Source: Larkinella rosea (GTDB lineage Bacteria > Bacteroidota > Bacteroidia > Cytophagales > Spirosomataceae). Taken from it: a stretch of 64,000 nucleotides of DNA. Within the stretch, counting starts at the first letter, position 1. The number at the start of each line of letters is the position of its first letter. The notes below the pieces were generated by a model, which did not search any database, was not told where the DNA came from, and was given only the letters and a program-made list of their open reading frames with translations. The stretch spans positions 1,303,941 to 1,367,940 of the forward strand of contig NZ_RQJO01000007.1 in NCBI RefSeq assembly GCF_003858635.1, in the 5' to 3' direction. This document shows positions 1 through 7,347 of this stretch, piece after piece. Both the position numbers and the translations under genes were made by a program.

Positions 1-1431
1 ATTCAGCCGAACCGAAAACTTATCGGAAACCTGCGACGCAATGTTCGAACGGATGGTATATCGTTTAAAATCCGAATTATTTACAATCCCGTTCTGATTC
101 AGGTAATTGGACGAAATCAGGTACGTCGTTTTGTCGTTTCCGCCCGAAATCCCCAACTGATATTCCTGCCCTCCGGCTTTGCGCAACACTTCATTTTGCC
201 AGTCGGTACCGCCATTTTGCCGAAACCCGTCGATCTGAGCCTGCGTAAAAACCGGGTTTGAGTTACCCACGGCAGCCCGCGCATTCACCACCTCGGCGTA
301 ATCGACCGCATTCAGCATATCCATTTTCTTCAGCACCTGCGAGGACGAAAACCGGGTGCCGAAGTTCACCTGCATGCTTCCTTTCTTCCCGGTTTTGGTC
401 GTGATGATGATCACTCCGTTGGCGCCCCGGCTTCCGTAAATCGCCGTAGCCGACGCGTCTTTCAACACCTCCAGAGAGGCAATATCGTCCGGGTTGATGT
501 TGTTGAAATCAGCGCCCACAAAACCGTCCACCACATACAATGGGCTGTTATCACCGTTGATCGAGTTGGCGCCCCGGATGCGGATCCGAACATCCCCCCC
601 CGGCGAACCGGAAGCATTGGTCACCTGTACTCCCGCAACCCGGCCTTGAAGAATCTGATCCAGGCGCGTAACGGGCTGTTCCTTAAAATCATCGACGGCA
701 ATCGACGCCAGCGAACCGGTCACATCGCTCTTTTTCTGCGTTCCGTAGCCTACCACGACCACTTCATTCAGGGATTTAATGTCGGCCTGAAGACTGATTT
801 CAAGTGACGAGGTTTGGTTGCTGATGGCCACTTCTCTGGAAATAAAGCCGATGGACGAAATCACGAGCGTGTGATTGCCGTCGGGAACGTTCAGCGTAAA
901 TCGCCCGTTGCCATCCGTCGCTGTGCCGGTGTTGGTGCTTCCTTTCAGCAAAACCGTTGCTCCGGCAATAACGCCCCCAACGTTGTCGATGACCCTCCCG
1001 GTCACGTTATACGCCAGAACGGTGGTCTCGACGGTGATATCTGGTCCCTCCACTCGTTGTCCGGTAGTAATCATTCGCTTCAGCAAAATCTGGTTTCCGG
1101 CGATCTCGTAACTTATTTTTAAAGGAGTCAGTAATTCACTGAGAATCAATTCGAGTTTTCGGTTTTTAGCCACTAACGAAACCGTCCGCTCCGACTGAAT
1201 CAGCTCCGGGCTGTACATAAACCGCACGTCCGATAACTTACTGATTTTTTCGAGCACTGTCCCGATTTTCTGATCCTGAATCTGGACCGAAATCCGGCGA
1301 CTGAGTACGTCCTGCGCGTGGCCGTGATAGGCCACCGCGAGATCCGTAAACGCCACCATGACGGCAAGTTGTAGGAGGCTGATTCTCATAATTATTCGCA
1401 GGGCTTCATGCGAGGGTACGTATTTTTTCAT
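1..1431 (-). CDS. SusC/RagA-type TonB-dependent receptor with STN domain (3' end outside window)
   Basis: Outer-membrane receptor that imports a large ligand, probably a glycan, with TonB energy. I translated the reverse strand from ATG at 1431 and it stays open to base 1, giving the first 477 residues of about 1000. A signal peptide is followed by an STN domain (about residues 45-100), a carboxypeptidase-regulatory-like domain (about 120-195) and the plug, which opens with the family motif EVVVVGYGTQKKSDVTGS and carries RIRGANSING and the SusC-typical DASATAIYGSRGANGVIIITT. The STN domain marks it as a signalling receptor talking to a FecR protein, and a fecR gene lies just upstream (1751-2860). 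A second ATG at 1389 is possible, but ATG 1431 gives the usual basic N terminus (MKKYVPSHEALR). The substrate cannot be told, and any SusD partner would lie left of base 1. Confidence 0.93.
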   Translation of the reverse strand, partial: MKKYVPSHEALRIIMRISLLQLAVMVAFTDLAVAYHGHAQDVLSRRISVQIQDQKIGTVLEKISKLSDVRFMYSPELIQSERTVSLVAKNRKLELILSELLTPLKISYEIAGNQILLKRMITTGQRVEGPDITVETTVLAYNVTGRVIDNVGGVIAGATVLLKGSTNTGTATDGNGRFTLNVPDGNHTLVISSIGFISREVAISNQTSSLEISLQADIKSLNEVVVVGYGTQKKSDVTGSLASIAVDDFKEQPVTRLDQILQGRVAGVQVTNASGSPGGDVRIRIRGANSINGDNSPLYVVDGFVGADFNNINPDDIASLEVLKDASATAIYGSRGANGVIIITTKTGKKGSMQVNFGTRFSSSQVLKKMDMLNAVDYAEVVNARAAVGNSNPVFTQAQIDGFRQNGGTDWQNEVLRKAGGQEYQLGISGGNDKTTYLISSNYLNQNGIVNNSDFKRYTIRSNIASQVSDKFSVRLN

Positions 1432-1648
1432 ACTTTTGACCGTTTTGCTGGTTGTGAAAAATTGGCAAAATCTCTCCCGTATCCTCTTCAGGATAAGTTG
1501 TTTGAACGTCAACTGCAGCGGGACTGTAATTCGGGTGAATGATGCTGGAACATCGTTCACCTTTTTTTGTACTTCGGAGTTATCGCATAGAGATTGGCAG
1601 GGGTTAAAAGTTAAGGGTTAGGAATAGGTTTTCGGTATTCTGTTTTCG

Positions 1649-1664
1649 GTTTACGGTATTCGGT
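1649..1664. repeat. Intergenic repeat word shared with 20067-20082, within an imperfect inverted repeat
   Basis: The 319-bp gap between fecR and susC holds no gene. It contains a stretch (about 1628-1668) built from variants of TTTTCGGT and TTTACGGTATTCGGT, and an imperfect inverted copy at about 1719-1746, so the transcript could fold into a large hairpin. The exact 16-mer at 1649-1664 recurs at 20067-20082, between dinB and the second fecR. A looser version (TTTTCGGTATTCAGTATTCG) lies at 50925-50946. Function unknown; termination, attenuation or a small dispersed element are all possible. Confidence 0.55.
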
Positions 1665-1750
1665 TTACAGCAATATGATTTTCAGTCAGAATCAATGCAC
1701 TCCTTAGTCATGCATCAGCAACCGTAAACTGAAACCCGTAAACGGAGAAA

Positions 1751-2860
1751 CTAGCAAGCTTTGCCGGTTATAAAAATCTGTTGTCCACGAACCTCATAGG
1801 TGGCTTCCAGAATTGTACAGATCCATTGCATTTTTTTCAATAATGGCTCATCGCCGAGTGTGGCCGTGATGCTGCACCGCGCCATTATGTCTTCGTCAAA
1901 AACAATATCAACGCCATATGCCTTTTCCAGATTGGCGAACACCTTCGAAACCGGGGTGGCATTGTAATCGAATTGCTGGTTTTCGATCGGCATATCCAGC
2001 AAAACCGGCGTGCCGACCTGCGTTTTCACCAGGCGGGTTTCGTTCCGTTCGAACGTTGCCTGCTGATTTGGCATCAGGACCATGCCGGCCAGTTCGCGGT
2101 TACTGCGCAACGTTTCGGCCTGTCGGTCGTTCTGCGCAAACACGGATACCTTGCCGGTTTTGACAACCACAATCACCCGTCCCTCACTGCCATACGCTTT
2201 TACGCTAAAACTGGTACCCAACACTTTGGTAATCAACCCATTCGCGATAACAAAGAACGGTTTTTGGGGATTTTTGGAGACTTCAAAAAACGCTTCGCCC
2301 GACAGATAAACTTCGCGTTTATCGCCAGTAAATACTTTTGCGTAATGGAGCTGACTGTTTTTTCGCAGAACGACCGAGCTGCCATCCGGCAACAGGACGT
2401 GTTTCGGAGCTGAACTGTTATTCACTACCCTATCCAACGCGCTGATTTCTTTGGGCAGAGTAGTAGGCTGAGCCGGTTTTTCCGTTGCGGTTTTTTCATT
2501 GAACAAGCTATAAAATGACCAGCTTAAGCCCATCAGGAGCGCAATGGAAGCGGCCAGATTCCACCAGCTTCGTCCAAATGGATGAATGGTTTTAAAGGAC
2601 TCAAGCCGTTTTTCCTGTCGCCGGGCCTCCGCCAATGCCTGCCGGATTTTAGCGGTTACCTGATCGTCCGGGAGATTAACCGGATTTCCTTCAATGGTTT
2701 TGATCGTTTGGCGGGCGTGTTCCAGAATTTCCGGCCGTGACGGGTTTTCCTGTTGCCAATTCTGCCAATAGTCATCCTGATCGGGTGCATCACCCACCGC
2801 CCAGGCTACAAACCGGGGATTTTCCAACAACCACTGAAAAACTGTATTTCTGTCATCCAT
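1751..2860 (-). CDS. FecR-family anti-sigma factor / transmembrane regulator
   Basis: Inner-membrane regulator that passes the occupancy state of an STN-bearing TonB receptor to an ECF sigma factor. The 369 residues show a cytoplasmic N-terminal domain (1-100), one membrane span (about 104-122, WWNLAASIALLMGLSWSFY), a periplasmic FecR domain (about 140-240, with LPDGSSVVLRKNSQLHY and VYLSGEAFFEV) and a C-terminal DUF4974-type STN-interaction domain (about 285-365). It lies 319 bp upstream of the STN-SusC gene on the same strand, so the two very probably form a cis-acting signalling pair. The usual neighbouring sigma gene is missing: upstream is a divergent oxidoreductase pair. Confidence 0.93.
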   Translation of the reverse strand: MDDRNTVFQWLLENPRFVAWAVGDAPDQDDYWQNWQQENPSRPEILEHARQTIKTIEGNPVNLPDDQVTAKIRQALAEARRQEKRLESFKTIHPFGRSWWNLAASIALLMGLSWSFYSLFNEKTATEKPAQPTTLPKEISALDRVVNNSSAPKHVLLPDGSSVVLRKNSQLHYAKVFTGDKREVYLSGEAFFEVSKNPQKPFFVIANGLITKVLGTSFSVKAYGSEGRVIVVVKTGKVSVFAQNDRQAETLRSNRELAGMVLMPNQQATFERNETRLVKTQVGTPVLLDMPIENQQFDYNATPVSKVFANLEKAYGVDIVFDEDIMARCSITATLGDEPLLKKMQWICTILEATYEVRGQQIFITGKAC

Positions 2861-3053
2861 AAAAAATCCGAATCCATCTTGCCTGTATCCTACGCTATTA
2901 TCCCAAAGCCAATCAACAAATACTCACCTCTGACATCTTTTTTCTCATTTTTTTTACGCATTTCCTGCATGAGTAAACCGTACTCCCTAATTGCTTTACC
3001 GATTAAACCTTCATCTTGCTTTTTACCAACTATTTATAAAACCGATCCTATCG

Positions 3054-3596
3054 ATGTCCACTTCATTTATTCCCCGTCGGGAAGCGTTGCAACGGCTCGC
3101 CCTGCTGGTTGGTACCACCCTTTCGCTGCCGGTGCAGGCGGCTTTGCGGGGTGAAACAAGTGCGGGAGTTCCGCTGGTTTTTGCGGCCGATCAGCAAAAA
3201 ATGATCGCTGACCTGGCTGAAGTCATTCTTCCGGCCACCGACACGCCCGGTGCCAAAGCCGCCGGTGTCGATCGGTTCATTGAGTATGTCATCGGACATT
3301 GCACGGTTCCGGCCCAGCAGGAAACGTTTCAGAAAGGATTGCAGCAAACCGACGCCTTCAGCCGGACAGCTTATGGAAAAGCATTTTCGGAATTAGACCC
3401 CACGCAACAGACGGAGATTGTTCGACAATTGACTCAGCGGGAAAAGCAATTTTTCCAGAACATACGCGAACTAACAATTGTGGGCTTCTTCACCTCGGAA
3501 CTCGGAGCCACCAAAGTGGCGGAATATCTCCCCATCCCCGGCCGTTTCCAGGGCGATATTCCGTTAAAACCGGGGCAGAAAGTTTGGGCGATTTAA
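3054..3596 (+). CDS. Gluconate 2-dehydrogenase subunit 3 family protein (gamma-type small subunit)
   Basis: Small subunit of a membrane or periplasmic FAD dehydrogenase; in characterised FAD glucose dehydrogenases the gamma subunit carries the Tat signal and takes the flavoprotein subunit across the membrane. The N terminus MSTSFIPRREALQRLALLVG has a twin-arginine followed by a hydrophobic stretch and an A-x-A-like cleavage zone (PVQAAL). The rest matches the family: a helical QQKMIADLAEVILPATDTPGA segment near residue 45 and a C terminus with LPIPGRFQGDIPL. I chose ATG 3054 because the upstream in-frame ATG (2991) would put 21 unrelated residues before the Tat signal. The large GMC subunit follows 143 bp downstream. 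Confidence 0.88.
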   Translation: MSTSFIPRREALQRLALLVGTTLSLPVQAALRGETSAGVPLVFAADQQKMIADLAEVILPATDTPGAKAAGVDRFIEYVIGHCTVPAQQETFQKGLQQTDAFSRTAYGKAFSELDPTQQTEIVRQLTQREKQFFQNIRELTIVGFFTSELGATKVAEYLPIPGRFQGDIPLKPGQKVWAI

Positions 3597-3739
3597 TCGT
3601 TTAAAGGTTCTGGTTTATCGTCTTTTGTCTTACTCAATGGATTGCCGATCAATGGGTTAATTACAAATCTAAACGATGGACCGGAAACCGGTTTTATTGA
3701 CATAAAAACGAACCTCTATTAATTCGAACGGAAAAAATT

Positions 3740-5443
3740 ATGAATCTGAATATCGACGCCGTAAAAGACATGACCTACGATGCCATCGTGATCGGATCGG
3801 GGGTAAGTGGCGGATGGGCGGCTAAAGAGCTGACGGAAAAAGGATTACGGGTATTGATGCTGGAGCGGGGGCGTCCGCTGGAGCACGTGACGGGTTACAC
3901 CGAAGCCCTGAAAGCGCCCTGGGAAATGCCTGAAAACGTCCGGCTGGGCGACCTGGCTCCCAAATATTCGCAAACTCCGTTGGGATCAGCCTTAACCGTT
4001 CCGACCTACTGGATGCCCGGACAGGAGACTTCCTACCGACAGGACAAACCGTTTCGGTGGCTGCGTCCGTCGATAGTGGGCGGAAAATCCATCATGTGGG
4101 GCCGGCAGTCGTACCGATTTAGCGATATTGATTTCGAAGCCAATGCGAAAGAAGGCATCGGTGTTGACTGGCCCATCCGCTACAAAGACATCGCACCCTG
4201 GTATTCGTACGTCGAAAAAATTGCGGGGATTTCGGGCGAAAAACTCGGCTTACCGCAGCTTCCCGACAGCGAATTTCTGCCACCGATGGATATGTACCTG
4301 GTGGAAAAAGAAGTGCGCAAGCGGATTGAGAAAAATTTTCCGGGCCGCATTATGACCATCGGTCGGACTGCCAATTTATCGGAAGCACAGAAAGTGCATG
4401 TCGAAACGGGTCGCACAGCTTGCCAGTATCGGAATCAGTGCATTCGGGGATGCCCGTATGGAGGGTATTTCAGCACGCAATCCTGTACATTGCCGCCCGC
4501 CGTTAAAACCGGTCGGCTGACCCTCCGCCCCCATTCCGTGGTGACGGAAATCATGTACGATTCCAAAAAACAGCGGGCATCGGGCGTTCGGATCAAAGAC
4601 GCGGAGACGCTGGAAAACCGGGAGTATTTTGCCAAACTCATTTTTGTGTGCGCCAGTGCGATGGCTTCCACGGCCCTGCTCATGAACTCCGTGTCCGACC
4701 GGTTTCCAAACGGCATGGGCAACGATTCGGGTCAGTTGGGGCACAACCTGATGGACCACCATTTCCGGATTGGCGCAACGGGCCAATGGGAAGGCGGGCA
4801 GGACCGGTATTACTACGGGCGTCGGGCAAACGGTATTTACATTCCCCGCTACCGCAACATCGGAGCCGACAAGCGGGATTATTTACGCGGTTTTGGGTAC
4901 CAGGGCGGAGGGGGTCGGCAGGGCTGGCAGCATCACGTAGCCGAACTGTCTTTTGGACCTTCACTGAAAGAGGAACTGACTAAACCGGGGCTTTGGAACA
5001 TGGGGCTAACCGGTTTTGGCGAGCAGTTGCCCGAATTCAAAAACCGCATGTATCTCGACAAAAGCAAACCGGATAAATGGGGCATGCCGATGCTGGCCTT
5101 TGATGCCGAAATTGGCGAAAATGAGAAGAAAATGCGGGTCGATATGATCAACGACGCGCAGGAAATGCTCGAAAAAGCCGGTTTGATCAATGTAAAACCC
5201 TACGATCAGGGCTCGGTTCTGGGTCAGGCCGTTCACGAAATGGGAACCGCCCGCATGGGCCGAGACCCGAAAACGTCGGTGCTCAACGGCAACAACCAGA
5301 TTCACGCGGTCAAAAACGTGTTCGTTACCGACGGTGCCTGCATGACCTCCTCGGCCTGCGTCAACCCCTCGCTGACCTACATGGCCCTCTCCGCCCGAGC
5401 CGCCGATTTCGCTGTGCGGGAATTGAAAGCGCTGCGGATGTAA
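3740..5443 (+). CDS. GMC family FAD oxidoreductase, glucose/gluconate dehydrogenase alpha-type
   Basis: Catalytic flavoprotein oxidising a sugar, sugar acid or alcohol, probably in the periplasm. Its 567 residues start with an FAD-binding Rossmann fold (GSGVSG at 19-24) and end with the GMC C-terminal domain (HEMGTARMGRDP; then SSACVNPSLTYMALSARAAD). It has no signal peptide of its own, in keeping with export together with the Tat-tagged subunit encoded before it. Cysteines 228, 234 and 238 form C-x5-C-x3-C, the spacing that holds a 3Fe-4S cluster in the Burkholderia-type FAD glucose dehydrogenase alpha subunit. The partner multihaem cytochrome c subunit is not in this window, so the electron acceptor is unknown. 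Exact substrate cannot be assigned. Confidence 0.9.
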   Translation: MNLNIDAVKDMTYDAIVIGSGVSGGWAAKELTEKGLRVLMLERGRPLEHVTGYTEALKAPWEMPENVRLGDLAPKYSQTPLGSALTVPTYWMPGQETSYRQDKPFRWLRPSIVGGKSIMWGRQSYRFSDIDFEANAKEGIGVDWPIRYKDIAPWYSYVEKIAGISGEKLGLPQLPDSEFLPPMDMYLVEKEVRKRIEKNFPGRIMTIGRTANLSEAQKVHVETGRTACQYRNQCIRGCPYGGYFSTQSCTLPPAVKTGRLTLRPHSVVTEIMYDSKKQRASGVRIKDAETLENREYFAKLIFVCASAMASTALLMNSVSDRFPNGMGNDSGQLGHNLMDHHFRIGATGQWEGGQDRYYYGRRANGIYIPRYRNIGADKRDYLRGFGYQGGGGRQGWQHHVAELSFGPSLKEELTKPGLWNMGLTGFGEQLPEFKNRMYLDKSKPDKWGMPMLAFDAEIGENEKKMRVDMINDAQEMLEKAGLINVKPYDQGSVLGQAVHEMGTARMGRDPKTSVLNGNNQIHAVKNVFVTDGACMTSSACVNPSLTYMALSARAADFAVRELKALRM

Positions 5444-5445
5444 GT

Positions 5446-5549
5446 GAGAATGAAGAATGTAAAATAATGAACGCCAAATGTTAAAGTGAGTTGAGAGTTT
5501 AGCTTTCACTTTAACATTTGGCGTTCATCATTTTACATTCTTCATTCTC
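5446..5549. terminator. Long perfect-type hairpin filling the gap between convergent genes
   Basis: Arms 5446-5489 and 5506-5549 are 44 bp each, with a single mismatch and a 16-nt loop. The hairpin begins 3 bp after the GMC stop codon and ends 5 bp before the stop codon of the convergent hydrolase gene. It most likely ends transcription from both sides, but the stem is two to four times longer than an ordinary intrinsic terminator. Confidence 0.8.
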
Positions 5550-5553
5550 TTTT

Positions 5554-6411
5554 TCACGCCAGTTTCTCCTTGAACAACGCAATCGTGCGGTCCCAGGCTA
5601 GTTTGGCTGCGGCTTCGTTGTAGCGCGGACCGGCGGTGTCGTTGTGGAAGGCGTGTTGTGCTCCTTCGTAGACGTACAGTTTATACGGCACATTCGCTTT
5701 TTTGAGGGCTTCTTCGTAAGCCGGAATCCCGGCGTTAATCCGCTCATCCATGCCGCCGTAGTGTAACAACATCGCGGCTTTGATTTTCGGCACATCCGCA
5801 GCTTCGGGCTGGCGACCGTAAAACGGAACAGCCGCTTTCAGATCCGGATAATTAACGGCTAATTGATTCGCCATCGCTCCACCCCAGCAAAAACCGACAC
5901 AACCGAGCTTGCCGTTACTGTCGGGGCGACTTTTGAGGTAATCCAGCCCTTTCAGAAAATTCTGCTTCGTTTTTTCCGCGTCCAGTTTTCCGAACAGTTC
6001 CCGCATTTGGGTTTCGTCGGTCGGCGTTCCTCCGGCGGCCGATAACGCATCGGGGGCCATCGCCAGAAATCCGGCGAGGGCCAGTCGTCGGGTAACGTCC
6101 TCAATGTGCGGATTCAGACCCCGGTTTTCGTGAATCACCACCACCGATCCGTACTTTCCATTTGCTTTCGGACGCGCCAGATAGCCTTTCATGGTGGTGT
6201 CGGAACCCGGGTATGTCACCCGTTCGGTCAGAATCCGATCGTCCTGACTGGCAACCGTTTGCGCGTGCGCATAATTCAGTTCCAGCGTCGATAAAACCGC
6301 CAGGGCCGCAGTCATGCTGCCCGTCAGTTTGGCCAGTCGTTGCAGAAAAACATCCCGCTTCAGCGGAACGTGTGTGTACTCGTCGAATAGGTTGATAATG
6401 CGCTGATCCAT
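5554..6411 (-). CDS. Dienelactone hydrolase family protein, exported
   Basis: Alpha/beta hydrolase of the dienelactone hydrolase family (285 residues from ATG 6411). The nucleophile cysteine is in GFCWGGAMANQLA and the histidine in EGAQHAFHND; LHYGGMDERINAGIP carries the likely acid. The N terminus has KRDVFLQRLAKLTGS followed by a hydrophobic segment ending AHA, a Tat-like export signal common in this subfamily. An upstream in-frame ATG at 6510 was rejected because it lies inside the long hairpin 6464-6561. It follows araR on the same strand, but the hairpin between them suggests a separate transcript. Natural substrate unknown. Confidence 0.87.
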   Translation of the reverse strand: MDQRIINLFDEYTHVPLKRDVFLQRLAKLTGSMTAALAVLSTLELNYAHAQTVASQDDRILTERVTYPGSDTTMKGYLARPKANGKYGSVVVIHENRGLNPHIEDVTRRLALAGFLAMAPDALSAAGGTPTDETQMRELFGKLDAEKTKQNFLKGLDYLKSRPDSNGKLGCVGFCWGGAMANQLAVNYPDLKAAVPFYGRQPEAADVPKIKAAMLLHYGGMDERINAGIPAYEEALKKANVPYKLYVYEGAQHAFHNDTAGPRYNEAAAKLAWDRTIALFKEKLA

Positions 6412-6463
6412 GGGTCGAAGGTTTAGGCAGAAAGGTACAAAAATGTTAGTGGTTTTCAGTGTA

Positions 6464-6561
6464 CGGTTTTCGCTGGGCCGACGTTTCGGTGGCTGATGCA
6501 TTCTTGCCAACGTTTTTATTAGTATGCGTCAGCCTCCGAAACGTCGGCCCAGCGAAAACCG
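6464..6561. terminator. Long intergenic inverted repeat downstream of araR
   Basis: Arms 6464-6501 and 6524-6561 (38 bp, two mismatches, 22-nt loop). It starts 3 bp beyond the araR stop codon and lies 52 bp before the hydrolase ATG, so it probably ends the arabinose transcript. The outer arm reads CGGTTTTCGCTGGGCCGACG and is not related in sequence to the other hairpins here. Confidence 0.75.
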
Positions 6562-6564
6562 CTT

Positions 6565-7257
6565 TCATTTCAAATCAAAACTACTTCCCTCCTGCACCAG
6601 TTTCTGGTAGATATTTGGATCGAACTGGTAGTAGAAAGCACCTTTTCGGGAGGAGGTTTTGTCTTTTTCGTTGAGTTTCACCAACCATTCCATCGAATTG
6701 AGCCGCTTGCTGAAATTGCGGTGGTCGAGCGGCTGGTTGTTGATCGCTTCGTACAGGCTGCGGAGCTGGGGAATCGTGAATTTTTCGGGTAACAGCTCAA
6801 ACCCAATCGGTTGCGTTCGCGCCCGGCGCCGGAGTCGCACCAGCGCTTTCTCCACCATGTCGTTGTGATCGAAAATCAGGTCCGGTTTTTGCGAAACCGG
6901 AAACCACTTCGCATTGTGCGAATCGGCAAGCTCCTTGTTGTACTGATCGGTACGAATGAGGGCGTAGTAAGCAATCGACAGCGTGCGGGCCACCGGATCG
7001 CGACGAACTTCGCCGTAGGCATACAATTGTTCCATGTATACCCCAGTCAAACCGGTCAACGTTTCCAGAATCCGTTCGGCGCCTTCATCGACGCTTTCGT
7101 CGTTCTTCAGAAAACCGCCCATGAGCGACCAATTGCCTTTTTCAGGTTCAAATCCCCGTTTAATCAGCAACAGTTGAAGTTCCTGCTGGTCAAATCCAAA
7201 AATAATGCAGTCCAGGGCCACGAAATGTTTTTCGTGCTGATCGTATACAATTTCCAT
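6565..7257 (-). CDS. araR: Nudix-related transcriptional regulator, AraR type
   Basis: DNA-binding repressor of the Nudix-related (NrtR/AraR) family; in Bacteroides a protein of this kind senses L-arabinose and controls arabinose genes. The 230 residues comprise a Nudix fold (1-145) and a winged-helix domain (about 150-220, with EKFTIPQLRSLYEAI and RNFSKRLNSMEWL). The Nudix box is degenerate: GFLKNDESVDEGAERILETL keeps the first G and E but has RI and TL where the catalytic RE and EE should be, so hydrolase activity is probably lost. It is the last gene of the araA-B-D-symporter run on the same strand, which supports the AraR role over NrtR. Likely operator: the palindrome at 13084-13106. Confidence 0.85.
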   Translation of the reverse strand: MEIVYDQHEKHFVALDCIIFGFDQQELQLLLIKRGFEPEKGNWSLMGGFLKNDESVDEGAERILETLTGLTGVYMEQLYAYGEVRRDPVARTLSIAYYALIRTDQYNKELADSHNAKWFPVSQKPDLIFDHNDMVEKALVRLRRRARTQPIGFELLPEKFTIPQLRSLYEAINNQPLDHRNFSKRLNSMEWLVKLNEKDKTSSRKGAFYYQFDPNIYQKLVQEGSSFDLK

Positions 7258-7260
7258 TTT

Positions 7261-7347
7261 ACGTACCCACGGACTTTAGTCCGTGAAATTCTCAATTGAT
7301 AGATGACTTCAAATTAAAAAATCACGGACTAAAGTCCGTGGGTACGT
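7261..7347. repeat. Inverted repeat with nested GGACTAAAGTCC palindromes
   Basis: Arms 7261-7286 and 7322-7347 are perfect 26-bp inverted copies. Each arm is itself palindromic (CACGGACTTTAGTCCGTG in the left arm), so the element can fold as one long stem or as two small cruciforms. It lies between the symporter stop and the araR start. GGACTAAAGTCC-type words occur as REP-like dispersed palindromes in several environmental bacteria, so this may be a mobile palindrome that landed in the ara operon. Confidence 0.7.

Noticed and set aside
2991-3053. N-terminal extension of the small dehydrogenase subunit
   Set aside because: It would precede the Tat signal with 21 residues and disturb export; ATG 3054 is the natural start.
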